Part shown: piece by piece, positions 15,412 through 23,887 of the stretch
How the letters are laid out: the number at the start of each line of letters is the position of its first letter
How positions within the stretch are numbered: the first letter of the stretch is position 1
Virus record (IMG/VR): IMGVR_UViG_3300023274_000006
Location: 1 to 39,363 of that record
DNA from: a virus
Length of the DNA stretch: 39,363 nucleotides
Reading direction: 5' to 3' (one strand)
Position numbers and translations under genes: made by a program
The notes under the pieces: model-generated
Database searches by the model: none
Told to the model about the DNA's origin: nothing
Seen by the model: the letters and a program-made list of their open reading frames with translations, nothing else

Positions 15412-15873
15412 ATGTCACTGACGACGGCGTTCCGCGACGCGCGCGACCGGCTGACATCACTGGCACTGTCAACCGGCTACTTCGAAGCGACGGCACAGCA
15501 CGAACCGAAGAACGCTCCGGGCCGGGGCTTGACACTGTTCGTGTGGCTGGCGCGGGTGACGCCGATTCAGTCCTCGGGACTCAACAGCACGTCGGTCCGG
15601 ATGGACATCAACGTGCAGCTTCGGTGCTCGATGACGCGCGAACCGCAGGACGATATCGATGTCGATCTGCTCGAAGCGGGCGACGCGATGTGTGCAGCGA
15701 TCAACGGGGACCTGCGACTCGGCGGATCGATCCGGTCGGTCGACGTGTTCGGACAGCATGGCGTCGGCATGGACGCGCTGACGGGCTACATCGACCAGGA
15801 CGGTCACAAGTTCCGGGTGCTGGACATCACTGTTCCTTGCCTGGTCAACGATGCCTGGACTCAGGCGCAGTAG
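15412..15873 (+). CDS. Tail terminator-like protein
   Basis: A 153-residue protein from ATG 15412. Alternating helix and strands (FRDARDRLTSLALSTGYFE, GLTLFVWLARVTPIQSSGLNSTSVRMDINVQLRCSM) and its place just before the major tail protein support a tail completion (gpU-like) role. The assignment relies on order more than on a diagnostic motif. Confidence 0.65.
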   Translation: MSLTTAFRDARDRLTSLALSTGYFEATAQHEPKNAPGRGLTLFVWLARVTPIQSSGLNSTSVRMDINVQLRCSMTREPQDDIDVDLLEAGDAMCAAINGDLRLGGSIRSVDVFGQHGVGMDALTGYIDQDGHKFRVLDITVPCLVNDAWTQAQ

Positions 15874-15886
15874 GGAGGTCTGAGAG

Positions 15887-16627
15887 ATGGCGAAGAGCAA
15901 CGGACTCGGTGCTGCGTTCTACGTGGACGGCTACGACCTGTCCGGCGATATCGGCTCGCTGAGCAGGATCAACACGGCGCGCACCGTAAACGAAGTACCC
16001 GGCATCGACAAGTCGGCGCAGGAGCGGTTGCACGCGCACCGCGACGGCGGCATGGAGTGGCAGGCGTGGTTCAACGACGCCGCCCTTCAGGAGCACGTAG
16101 CCCTGCGCAACTACACCTCCAACGACCGGCACGCGATGTACCTGCATCGCACGACGCTCGGCGCGTCGGCGGCCGCCACCGTGTGCAAGCAGCTCGACTA
16201 CGGCGGCAACCGGGGCACGGACGCGAGCTACGTCCTGAACGTCGTCGCCGAGTCGAACGGCTACGGCCTGGAGTGGGGGACGACGCTCACGGCCGGCAAG
16301 AGGACCGATACGGCGGCGACGAACGGCACGGCGGTCGACTTCGGCGCGTCGTCGGCGTTCGGTCTCCAGGCCTACCTCCAGGTGTTCAGCTTCACCGGCA
16401 CGTCCGTCACGGTGAAGGTCCAGGAGTCCAGCGACAACGGCGCCGACGCCTACGCCGACGTGGTCGGCGGGACGTTCACCGCCGCGACGGCGCAGGGCAA
16501 GGAGCGCATCCAGACGGCGCGTGCCCTGAGTGTCGAGCGCTACCTACGGGTGGTGACGACCGGGACGTTCAGCTCGGCCGTGTTCGCCGTGATGGTCGTG
16601 CGCAACGCGGCGACGGTGAACTTCTGA
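15887..16627 (+). CDS. Major tail protein
   Basis: A 246-residue protein from ATG 15887 with GGGAGG 9 nt upstream. It opens AKSNGLGAAFYVDGYDLSGDI and includes PGIDKSAQERLHAHRDGGMEW, followed by an additional Ig-like C-terminal half (LQVFSFTGTSVTVKVQESSDNG). It would polymerise into the tail tube. The first 150 residues are paralogous to the protein encoded at 17678-18076. Confidence 0.8.
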   Translation: MAKSNGLGAAFYVDGYDLSGDIGSLSRINTARTVNEVPGIDKSAQERLHAHRDGGMEWQAWFNDAALQEHVALRNYTSNDRHAMYLHRTTLGASAAATVCKQLDYGGNRGTDASYVLNVVAESNGYGLEWGTTLTAGKRTDTAATNGTAVDFGASSAFGLQAYLQVFSFTGTSVTVKVQESSDNGADAYADVVGGTFTAATAQGKERIQTARALSVERYLRVVTTGTFSSAVFAVMVVRNAATVNF

Positions 16628-17076
16628 TGCGCCCCGTTCAGCGCCTTGATCCGGTCCTGCCGGTGCGCGCGATGCAGACGTACAAGGTCTCCCGCCCCGC
16701 CGCGACACACTCCAGGCCGGCGACGTGCGAAGAGGTGGAGTGCCCGGACTTCGTCAAGGGGTACGTCGTGCGCCTGCCGCGCGGCGACGATCGGATCGCA
16801 CTACTCCGCGAGGCGGCGGCCGGACGGGTCGACGGGCTGAAGCGCTCGATGGCCGACGTCACCGGGATCGATTCGGCGGAGCAGGTGTTCCTGATGAACG
16901 GCCCCTGCCTGAAGGCGACGCAGCACCGGGTGCCGATCGACCGGCCAGAGATCTACCTGGTGCGCGGTGGTGACTGGCGGGCGAATCTCGGGTTGATCCG
17001 CAAGCACGCGCGCCCCGAGCACTGGGTGGAAGACATGCAGGAATCGCTGGACGCGACCGCGCGGAGGTTACGGTGA
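16627..17076 (+). CDS. Hypothetical tail-region protein
   Basis: A 149-residue protein from ATG 16627, sharing a base with the preceding stop. Mixed alpha/beta; ends in a charged helix (HWVEDMQESLDATARRLR). No family is recognised. It lies between the major tail protein and an antisense HNH endonuclease. Confidence 0.6.
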   Translation: MRPVQRLDPVLPVRAMQTYKVSRPAATHSRPATCEEVECPDFVKGYVVRLPRGDDRIALLREAAAGRVDGLKRSMADVTGIDSAEQVFLMNGPCLKATQHRVPIDRPEIYLVRGGDWRANLGLIRKHARPEHWVEDMQESLDATARRLR

Positions 17077-17099
17077 CCTCCGCGCTGTCGCTTGGACCT

Positions 17100-17627
17100 C
17101 TATTCGGAGGCTTCAGCCTCGCGAGCCATGCGGGCGCGTCGGGCCTTCCATCCTCCGGGGTCCTCCCTGCGCGCGATGTTCTCGGCACGTGTCAACCAGC
17201 GGCAATTACTCGGTTCGTAGTTTCCGTTCGGGTCGATTCGATCGACAGCCCACTCCTTGCCGGGGCGCGCTCCCATGTCCGCCAGGAAGTTCAGGAAGTC
17301 AGCGCGCCATCGTTCGCAGACGGTAACGCCCTTCGCTCCGTAATGGGGGTAGGACGCGTTGCGCGAGTCATAGCAGCGCTCCTGCATCGACTTCCAAGAC
17401 TTCCACGTGGGGGTGGTGGACCAGCCGTGCTTGAACATGGAGGATTTCTCGCCGGTCAGATCCTTCAGCTTGACGATCGTCTCGGCCGTGTGCTTCTTAC
17501 CCTTCATCGGGTGAGCGGTCCGAGAGTTGTGTCCCGACACGTACTTGCTGACGCGCTTACGTCGCAAGTCGACGGCGGCCATTTGGCCGCAGCCGCAGGC
17601 GCATTCCTGCGGAATCAGTTCGGTCAT
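17100..17627 (-). CDS. HNH homing endonuclease (antisense insertion)
   Basis: A 175-residue protein from ATG 17627, opposite in direction to the late operon. A Cys/His cluster (CACGCGQMA, 9-17) and a NUMOD3-type DNA-binding motif (HPMKGKKHTAETIVKL, about 39-54) precede the nuclease core ending WAVDRIDPNGNYEPSNCRWLT, with the His/Asn-type catalytic layout of phage HNH enzymes. It is a selfish element that cuts cognate alleles lacking it. A near-consensus promoter sits so that the ATG is the predicted first transcribed codon; an in-frame TTG 36 nt upstream lies in the -35 box and is rejected. Confidence 0.87.
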   Translation of the reverse strand: MTELIPQECACGCGQMAAVDLRRKRVSKYVSGHNSRTAHPMKGKKHTAETIVKLKDLTGEKSSMFKHGWSTTPTWKSWKSMQERCYDSRNASYPHYGAKGVTVCERWRADFLNFLADMGARPGKEWAVDRIDPNGNYEPSNCRWLTRAENIARREDPGGWKARRARMAREAEASE

Positions 17628-17634
17628 GTATATG

Positions 17635-17663
17635 AGTCTAGTTTCGGCTGGACTCAAGGTCAA
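17635..17663 (-). promoter_or_regulatory. Promoter of HNH gene, leaderless
   Basis: TTGACC (17658-17663), 17-nt spacer, TAGACT (17635-17640), then 7 nt to the A of ATG 17627. It overlaps the ribosome site region of the plus-strand tail gene at 17678. The spacer lacks the right-arm operator sequence. Confidence 0.7.
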
Positions 17664-17677
17664 GGAGGGCAGTAGTC

Positions 17678-18076
17678 ATTGCGAAGGAAAACGGCCTCGG
17701 CTGGACGACGTGCAGCGTCGACAACAGCGCCGGAGTGCTGAAAGCGATCGTGAACGACGTCAACTCGCTGGAGTACTCGACGCCGCGCGCGGTGATCGAG
17801 ACGACCGGTCTGGACAAGTCGGCGATGGAGCGCTTGCACGGGATCGCCGACTTCTCGGCGACGCTCAACGGCACGTTCAACGACGCGACGGACTTCTCGC
17901 ACGACGTGTTCAAGGTGCTCGACAACGTCCGTACCTTCACGCTCGTGGTGTCGGGGCAGACGCTGTCGAACGAAGTCCTGTTCACGGACTACGCGCTCAA
18001 CCGGGGCACGGACGGGTCGTTCGCCTGGACGGCGCCGTGCGTGCTCGCGAACGGCACCGTGCCCACCTGGTCTTAG
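17678..18076 (+). CDS. Second major-tail-protein-like gene, apparent ATT start
   Basis: A 132-residue protein. The only codon correctly placed behind AAGGAGG (17662-17668) is ATT 17678, and the resulting IAKENGLGW aligns with MAKSNGLGA of the major tail protein at 15887. Between the in-frame stop at 17639 and GTG 17735 there is no ATG, GTG or TTG; starting at GTG 17735 would remove the conserved first strand. The shared TGLDKSAMERLHGIADF segment confirms paralogy. It may be a tail tube component alternating with, or initiating, the longer protein. Confidence 0.75.
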   Translation: MAKENGLGWTTCSVDNSAGVLKAIVNDVNSLEYSTPRAVIETTGLDKSAMERLHGIADFSATLNGTFNDATDFSHDVFKVLDNVRTFTLVVSGQTLSNEVLFTDYALNRGTDGSFAWTAPCVLANGTVPTWS

Positions 18077-18088
18077 ACGGGAGATCTC

Positions 18089-18490
18089 TTGAGTACTTTC
18101 ACCCGGCCGCGTCGGCGCTTCCGCGTCGACTTCGCCGAGCACCAGGACGAGACGCTGCACGGGCTCGTGGTCGTGTTCGTCGGCATGTCGATGGGTAAGC
18201 TTCTCGAACTCATGCGTCTAGTGGGTGACGGCGCGCGTACCGCCGACCTTCTCGATCAACTGATCGAGCGGCTTGCCGCCGGTATCGCGGAGTGGAACTA
18301 CTGCGATCCGGACAGCGACGGCGTCGTGGCGCCGATCAGCGTCGAGACGCTGCACAGCATGGATCCGGACCTGGTGTTCATCCTCGCCGAGGAGTGGCAG
18401 GACGCGATCGCCGGAGTGCCCGCCCCTTTGGAACGGACGTCGAACGGTGGGCCGCAGTCCCTGGCGGCATTGCCGACGACGGCACTGTAG
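18089..18490 (+). CDS. Tail assembly chaperone, short form (G-like)
   Basis: A 133-residue protein from TTG 18089 with GGGAG 6 nt upstream. Helical, acidic (MSMGKLLELMRLVGDGARTADLLDQLIERLAAGIAEWNYCD). It would keep the tape measure protein soluble and recruit tail protein. Position immediately before the tape measure gene and the presence of a slippery site define it. Confidence 0.85.
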   Translation: MSTFTRPRRRFRVDFAEHQDETLHGLVVVFVGMSMGKLLELMRLVGDGARTADLLDQLIERLAAGIAEWNYCDPDSDGVVAPISVETLHSMDPDLVFILAEEWQDAIAGVPAPLERTSNGGPQSLAALPTTAL

Positions 18491-18648
18491 TCGGCAAGCC
18501 GCTCGCACTGATCGAGGCGGAGCTGATGCTCGGACTGTGTGAGCGGTTCGGATGCCTGCCCTCCGCACTGCTCGATGAGGACGCGGAGCTGGTGCGGTAC
18601 CTGAATATCGAGAAACGCTACCGGGAAGCGAGGGGCGACGATGGCTAG
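18089..18648 (+). CDS. Tail assembly chaperone, frameshifted long form (GT-like)
   Basis: A -1 shift on CCCTTTG (18424-18430) joins the first 114 codons to the frame ending at 18648, giving 186 residues. In the zero frame the codons are CCT TTG; after slipping they are CCC TTT, a perfect X XXY YYZ site. The extension (GTDVERWAAVPGG to YLNIEKRYREARGDDG) has good coding character, includes AELMLGLCERFGCLPSALLDED, and has no start codon with a ribosome site of its own. Its stop overlaps the tape measure start. Confidence 0.85.
18424..18430 (+). promoter_or_regulatory. Programmed -1 frameshift heptamer CCCTTTG
   Basis: Canonical slippery sequence in register with the chaperone frame. It lies 20 codons before the short-form stop, with GC-rich sequence downstream that could pause ribosomes. 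Confidence 0.85.
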
Positions 18649-20392
18649 CACCGTGACGATCCACGTTACCGCGTCGTCGCACGGCGTGGCCGGTACGTTC
18701 GCGCGCGTCGCCGCCATGGCGGAGCGGATGGGTCGACGCATCGAGCGATCGGTCAACCGGGCAACCGACGTGGCGGGACAGGCGTTCGCCGACATGGCGT
18801 CCGGCGCCGTCGAGAGCTTTGTCGGCATTCTTCAGGATGCTCGCACGGCGGGCCTGAAGCTTGCGGCTATCGGCCCCCCGCTCGCCGGTCTCGGCGTGGT
18901 GATCGCAGGAGTCATCGGCAATTTGACCGGCTTGGCGTCGACGCTGCCGGCCGCACTTCTGGCTGGTGCCGCGTCGTTGGCGGTATTCAAGCTCGGACTC
19001 AAGGGCGTCGGTGACGCGTTCGAGGCCGGCATCTCCGGTGACGTGGAGAAGTTCAAGGAGGCGCTGAAGGGGCTGGACGTCCACGCGCAGGACTTCGTCA
19101 GGACCGGAGTCAAGATTGTCGATGCGTGGAAGCCGCTACAGAAGGTGGTCCAAGGTCACCTGTTCCGAGGTGCGGCCGCTGCGATCCGGGACATCAACTC
19201 CGTCGTGCAACCGTTGGCCGAGAAGTGGTTGCCGAAGATCGCGAGCCTGTTCGCGCAGGCGGGGCAGGGGGTTGCGAAGTTCTTCAAGTCGGCTGGCGTC
19301 GGTGACCAGCTCGACACGATCATGCGTGGTGTCTGGCGGAACATCGACGGGATCCTGAAGTCGATCCCGTTCCTGATGCAGGCGTTCCTGGACATCGGCG
19401 AGGTCGGTGCCAGCATGTTCGGTGACGTCGGCGAGGGGGTCGCCGGTCTCGCCGAGAAGTTCGCGAACTGGATCAGAGGACTGAAGGAGTCCGGCGAACT
19501 TCAGCGCTGGGCGGACCGCGCGAAAGAGGCGTTCAGCACGCTCGGTCGGATCGCCGAGAATGTCGGGCGCGTCATCATGTCGATCTTCAAGAACGGCAGC
19601 GACGAGGGGCAGACGTTCCTGGAGAACATCGAGAAGCAGACGCAGAAATGGGCGGAGTTCATGGAGTCCGCCGACGGGGCGAAGCTGGTCGACTCCCTCG
19701 GCACCATCGGCGCGGCGATGGGCAATCTGGTCGGCCTCATCCAGTTCCTCTCCGAGGTCTGGTTGGGATGGGTCGCTGTCTTTGAGGACGGCATCGCCTT
19801 CATCAACCGGGGGTGGGAGGCCATGATGCAGATGGCGATCACCGCGTTCGGGGCGATCATCGACGCGATGGTGGCGGTGTTCGGGAATTTCCCGATCATC
19901 GGCGACCTGCTGAAGAAAGCGCAGTCCGACTTCAACGCGTTCAAGAACGGCGCGACGAATTCGATGAACCAGGTGGCATCCAGCACGATGAGCGCGGGGG
20001 GTGCGGTCAACAGCCTCAGCGGCGCGATCAACTCCCTTCACAGTAAGACGATCTACATCGACGTCATCGAGCGCAAGACGATGACGGGCACCCTGGGTGG
20101 ATCTGGCGGGTATCGCGGATTCGCGCACGGCGGCATCGCGACCGGCGTGAAGCAGATCAACGAGCGTGGTCCCGAGCTGGTGGACTTCGGCGCGTATCCG
20201 GCGAAGATCACGCCTGCCGGAACGGCGCGCGAGATGGCGCGGCGGGACAGCGGCGGTGGCGGAGGCGACCTCAATCTCACGGTCATGCCGGGTCCCGGCG
20301 CGGGCACGATGGAGGGGATGCTCCTTGAAGCCTTGCAGTACGGGCGCATCATCCTGAAGCTCGACTCCTCCGGCCGGGTGAAGCCGGCATGA
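18641..20392 (+). CDS. Tape measure protein
   Basis: A 583-residue protein from ATG 18641. Helical N-terminus, a hydrophobic stretch (GLGVVIAGVIGNLTGLASTLPAALLAGAA region, about 83-115) expected to enter the host membrane, further membrane-prone segments near residues 370-430, and a Gly-rich C-terminus (GGSGGYRGFAHGGIATG). It sets tail length; at roughly 0.15 nm per residue the tail would be near 90 nm. No peptidase domain was seen. Confidence 0.9.
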   Translation: MASTVTIHVTASSHGVAGTFARVAAMAERMGRRIERSVNRATDVAGQAFADMASGAVESFVGILQDARTAGLKLAAIGPPLAGLGVVIAGVIGNLTGLASTLPAALLAGAASLAVFKLGLKGVGDAFEAGISGDVEKFKEALKGLDVHAQDFVRTGVKIVDAWKPLQKVVQGHLFRGAAAAIRDINSVVQPLAEKWLPKIASLFAQAGQGVAKFFKSAGVGDQLDTIMRGVWRNIDGILKSIPFLMQAFLDIGEVGASMFGDVGEGVAGLAEKFANWIRGLKESGELQRWADRAKEAFSTLGRIAENVGRVIMSIFKNGSDEGQTFLENIEKQTQKWAEFMESADGAKLVDSLGTIGAAMGNLVGLIQFLSEVWLGWVAVFEDGIAFINRGWEAMMQMAITAFGAIIDAMVAVFGNFPIIGDLLKKAQSDFNAFKNGATNSMNQVASSTMSAGGAVNSLSGAINSLHSKTIYIDVIERKTMTGTLGGSGGYRGFAHGGIATGVKQINERGPELVDFGAYPAKITPAGTAREMARRDSGGGGGDLNLTVMPGPGAGTMEGMLLEALQYGRIILKLDSSGRVKPA

Positions 20393-23307
20393 CGACCGAG
20401 TGGGATCCCGAAGTCCAGGTGATCGTGGACGGGGACTGGGAGACGATCACTCGCCTGGATGACGAGACGCGTGTGCTCGGCCCGACCGGGCGCGACGGCG
20501 TGGAGATCACGGCGGGATCCGGGTCGGAGCAGGGCGAGGCGTCGCCGCTGTCGATGCGGATGTACCTCTTGGACAACGACAGCACGTTCAACACGGACAA
20601 CCCGCTGTCGACGTACTACGGCAAGCTCGGACGCAACACCGTCGTGCGGGTACGCACGACGCCGGACACCGGTGACACAGTTGTCACCGACACGTTCACC
20701 CGGACGACGTCGAACGGGTGGGGGGACAGCACCGGCGGAGGCCCCTGGTCGGTCGGTGGTAACGCGTCGACCCTCGCGTACTCCGACTTCGCCACCACCG
20801 GATCCGTCGGGACCATGAGCGTGCCCGCAGCCAACAGCTTCAGGCTGGCGATCCTGCGACAGACGCGGCTCGCGTCGGTGGACATGTACGCCGAGTGCAC
20901 ATGTCCGCTTGCGACCGGCGGTGCGCTGGAGCCGACGTTGCTCCTGCTCTACAACGCGACGCCGGACGGCACGGACGCCTTCATGTGCCGCGTCCTGGTG
21001 AACACCGACAACAGCGTCGGGGTCACGATCATCGCAATCGATGACGGCGTGGAGACCACCCTGGGCAGTGCCACGACCCTGGTCACGCACGCCGCCGCGA
21101 CCCCGCTCAAGATCAGGGCGCAGTACATCTATGCCGACGTCGGACTTGAGCCGACCCTTCAGATGAAGGTGTGGAACTCCGGGTCCGAGCCCGGTTCGTA
21201 CAACGTGATCGTGACGCCGTACGCGACGAACGCGCCGCTGAAGCGGGCGGCCGCCGGGCCGGTCGGCATCCGCTCCGGCGTGGCCAGCGGCAACACCACC
21301 GCCAAGCCGGTCATCTTCTCCTGGGACAACGTCGCCGTGCGGGATCTCGGCGCCCGCGCGACGGGCGAGATCGTGTCGTTCCGTCCGACGTGGGTGAAGA
21401 CGGCGTCGGGGGGCTATGTCCTGACGGTGGAGCTCGAAGCGGCCGGCGCGCTGCGTCGGTTGCAGCAGGGGGGATCGTCGCTGCGCTCGATCGCGTACCG
21501 GGGCATCACGTCGGCGGAAGACGCTGACTTCCTGGTCGCGTACTGGCCGCTGGAGGAAGAGGACGGCGCGACCCCGACCGTGCTGTTCACCCCGTACGAC
21601 ACGACCGGCGCGGTAGCCTACCCGATCAACGCCGCCGTGACGCCGTACGACTACGGCGCCTACACCGACCATCCAGCCGCTGAACGGATGCTGACCTTCT
21701 CCACCGACCAGCGCATCGATTGCTACCTGCCGACGTACACCAGTACCGGCGAGACGAAGATCTTCGCTCTCTGGTCGATCCCGTCCGGCCTGTCGGCCGC
21801 CGAGCGTCAGCTCTACCGGATCTACACGTCCGGCGGCTCGTTCGACTACGTCGACCTGGTGTTCAACGGCAGCACGTTCGGACTGAACGCCTGGTCGGGC
21901 GGGGCGATCACGAAGTCGTCCAGCGGTTCGGTCAGCTCCGACTTCTTCGCCAACCCGTGCGCGATCGGATTGGAGTTCATCGAGTCCGGCGGGTCGGTGG
22001 TCACGCACCTCTACACGTACGGGCCGGTGAACATCGGCGCCATCGACGCCACCTGGACGACGTCGACCTTCGGCCGGGTCACCCGGATCACGGTCGGCGA
22101 CCGGCGCGTACTGGCCGTCGCCGACCTGGCGACGATCAGCTTCGGGCACCTCGCGATCGCGAAGGACACCGACGCGTTCTTCAAGCTGGTGCCGGTCTCC
22201 GCGCCGTACGGCTACCGGGGCTACGTCGGCGAGACGGCCGGCGCGCGCTTCGCCCGACTCTGCGAGGAGAACGGCCGCGACTACGTCATCGCTGGGACGG
22301 CCAGCAAGACCGAGGCGATGGGCGTGCAGCGCGTCGACACCGAGTACAACCTCCTGCGCGAGTGCGTGGACACCGACCAGGGTGTGATGTTCGAGCCGCG
22401 CGACTCTCTCGCGATCGGTTTCCGCACCCGGCGCAACCTCTGCGGGCAGCGCGGGGTCCCGCTGTCCTACGTGTCGTCGCACCTGCACGGGGACTTCCTG
22501 CCGGTGGACGACGACCGGTTCACGGCGAACGACGTCACCGTCAGCCGGCCCGACGGCGGGTCCGGTCGCTACGTCATCCCCGACGGGGATCTCGAACACC
22601 TGACGACCGAGTCTCCGCCCGCCGGGGTCGGCACGTACGAACAGACGCAGACGCTCAACGCGTACACCGACGACCGGCTGTCGTATATCGCGCAGTGGGC
22701 GGCGCACGTGGCGTCCTGGCGGGGGCAGCGTTACCCGTCGGTGGAGGTCGACCTGTCGCGCTCCGCCCTGGTCGGTGACGCGGCCACCTCTACCGCCGTG
22801 CGCGGCGCGGCGATCGGCGACGTCCTGGAGATCACGACGACCGGCATGCCGGGATGGGTGTCGGAGAATCCGGCGAAGCTGTTGATCCGAGGCGTGACGG
22901 AGACGGTGTCGCGCTTGTCGCACCGGTTCAGGTTCAACGCCGCCCCTGGTCGGCCGTTCGACACAGCGGTCTACTCCGACGCGAACGGTCTCACCAATCT
23001 CCTGCTCGCGCGCCGGGACACCGACCTGTCCACGATCAATGAGGACTTGACGACGACCGAGACGGACGTGACGGTCGCGTCGACCGGCGGCGTGGTCTGG
23101 ACGACGGACGCGAACGACTGGAGTACGTCACTGTCCGGCGGCGGCCTGTACATCAAGATCGGCGGGGAGATCATGCAGGTCACGAACATCTCGGGTGCGT
23201 CGTCTCCGCAGACGTTCACCGTCGTGCGCTCGATCAACGGCATCGTCAAGACCCACAGCAGCGGCGCGGCCGTGCACGTGGCTTACCCCGCCCGGAGGGC
23301 GCTGTGA
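20389..23307 (+). CDS. Large minor tail protein with lectin-like insertion
   Basis: A 972-residue protein from ATG 20389, overlapping the tape measure stop. Residues about 1-100 resemble distal tail/baseplate hub starts (VIVDGDWETITRLDDETRVLGPTGRDGVEI). Residues about 110-325 look like a concanavalin-type carbohydrate-binding domain (TFTRTTSNGWGDSTGGGPW to FSWDNVAVRDLG). The centre continues as hub-like beta structure (ARFARLCEENGRDY). The C-terminal 80 residues contain IKIGGEIMQVT and TVVRSINGIVKTHSSGAAVHV, related to the insertion in the connector at 14005. Likely part of the tail tip and a receptor-binding candidate. Confidence 0.82.
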   Translation: MTTEWDPEVQVIVDGDWETITRLDDETRVLGPTGRDGVEITAGSGSEQGEASPLSMRMYLLDNDSTFNTDNPLSTYYGKLGRNTVVRVRTTPDTGDTVVTDTFTRTTSNGWGDSTGGGPWSVGGNASTLAYSDFATTGSVGTMSVPAANSFRLAILRQTRLASVDMYAECTCPLATGGALEPTLLLLYNATPDGTDAFMCRVLVNTDNSVGVTIIAIDDGVETTLGSATTLVTHAAATPLKIRAQYIYADVGLEPTLQMKVWNSGSEPGSYNVIVTPYATNAPLKRAAAGPVGIRSGVASGNTTAKPVIFSWDNVAVRDLGARATGEIVSFRPTWVKTASGGYVLTVELEAAGALRRLQQGGSSLRSIAYRGITSAEDADFLVAYWPLEEEDGATPTVLFTPYDTTGAVAYPINAAVTPYDYGAYTDHPAAERMLTFSTDQRIDCYLPTYTSTGETKIFALWSIPSGLSAAERQLYRIYTSGGSFDYVDLVFNGSTFGLNAWSGGAITKSSSGSVSSDFFANPCAIGLEFIESGGSVVTHLYTYGPVNIGAIDATWTTSTFGRVTRITVGDRRVLAVADLATISFGHLAIAKDTDAFFKLVPVSAPYGYRGYVGETAGARFARLCEENGRDYVIAGTASKTEAMGVQRVDTEYNLLRECVDTDQGVMFEPRDSLAIGFRTRRNLCGQRGVPLSYVSSHLHGDFLPVDDDRFTANDVTVSRPDGGSGRYVIPDGDLEHLTTESPPAGVGTYEQTQTLNAYTDDRLSYIAQWAAHVASWRGQRYPSVEVDLSRSALVGDAATSTAVRGAAIGDVLEITTTGMPGWVSENPAKLLIRGVTETVSRLSHRFRFNAAPGRPFDTAVYSDANGLTNLLLARRDTDLSTINEDLTTTETDVTVASTGGVVWTTDANDWSTSLSGGGLYIKIGGEIMQVTNISGASSPQTFTVVRSINGIVKTHSSGAAVHVAYPARRAL

Positions 23308-23855
23308 CCATCTGGACACCACCCAGCATGCCCGCCGGTGGGCGGATCCTCGCCGAGGGCGACGCCGCACAGAACACTCAGATCCAACTCCTGAGCGACG
23401 AAGAGTGCACCCTGCTGACGGATCACGCCGGTGTCACGAACTCCACGACGCTCACCGCGACGAACCTGTCCCGGCCGGTCGCCGCGTCCACGAAGTACGC
23501 GGCGCGCGGCACGCTGTTCTACACGGCCGGAACGGGCGAGGATTTCAAGCCCGGCATCACCCTGCCGTCCGGCGCGACGTTGCGCCGACTGACGCTGCTG
23601 TCACTGCCGAGCACGACGAACACCAACACCGGCGACGCCTACTTCGGCACGGCCACCACGTCGGGTAGCTTCGCCGCGCCCGGTCAGACCACGTCGTCCG
23701 ACGTGATCGTCTGCTACTACACCGTGGTGTTCGAAACCTCCACGACGGCCGGCAACGCCGTGCTGACGTACGCGCAGTTCAGCGCCGGCGCCGGCACGGC
23801 GACCGTGCTGCGTGCGTGGTCGACATGGTGGGTACGAAAGATCGAAGGCGTGTAG
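23304..23855 (+). CDS. Minor tail or tail-fibre protein
   Basis: A 183-residue protein from GTG 23304, overlapping the large tail gene by 4 bp. Thr/Ala-rich beta sequence (TLTATNLSRPVAASTKYAARGTLFYTAGTGEDFKPGITLPSGATLRR) typical of small fibre or appendage domains. Position suggests a receptor-binding accessory; specificity cannot be read from sequence. Confidence 0.65.
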   Translation: MTIWTPPSMPAGGRILAEGDAAQNTQIQLLSDEECTLLTDHAGVTNSTTLTATNLSRPVAASTKYAARGTLFYTAGTGEDFKPGITLPSGATLRRLTLLSLPSTTNTNTGDAYFGTATTSGSFAAPGQTTSSDVIVCYYTVVFETSTTAGNAVLTYAQFSAGAGTATVLRAWSTWWVRKIEGV

Positions 23856-23887
23856 GGGCACAATGAAGCGAGACGGGAGGTAGGAAC

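Noticed and set aside
17628-17663. Upstream TTG start for the HNH endonuclease
   Set aside because: It lies within the -35 box of a near-consensus promoter whose predicted start coincides with ATG 17627.
20053-22923. 956-residue open frame on the minus strand
   Set aside because: Antisense to the 972-residue tail protein; Arg/His/Val-rich low-complexity translation typical of the complementary strand of GC-rich genes, and no ribosome site.
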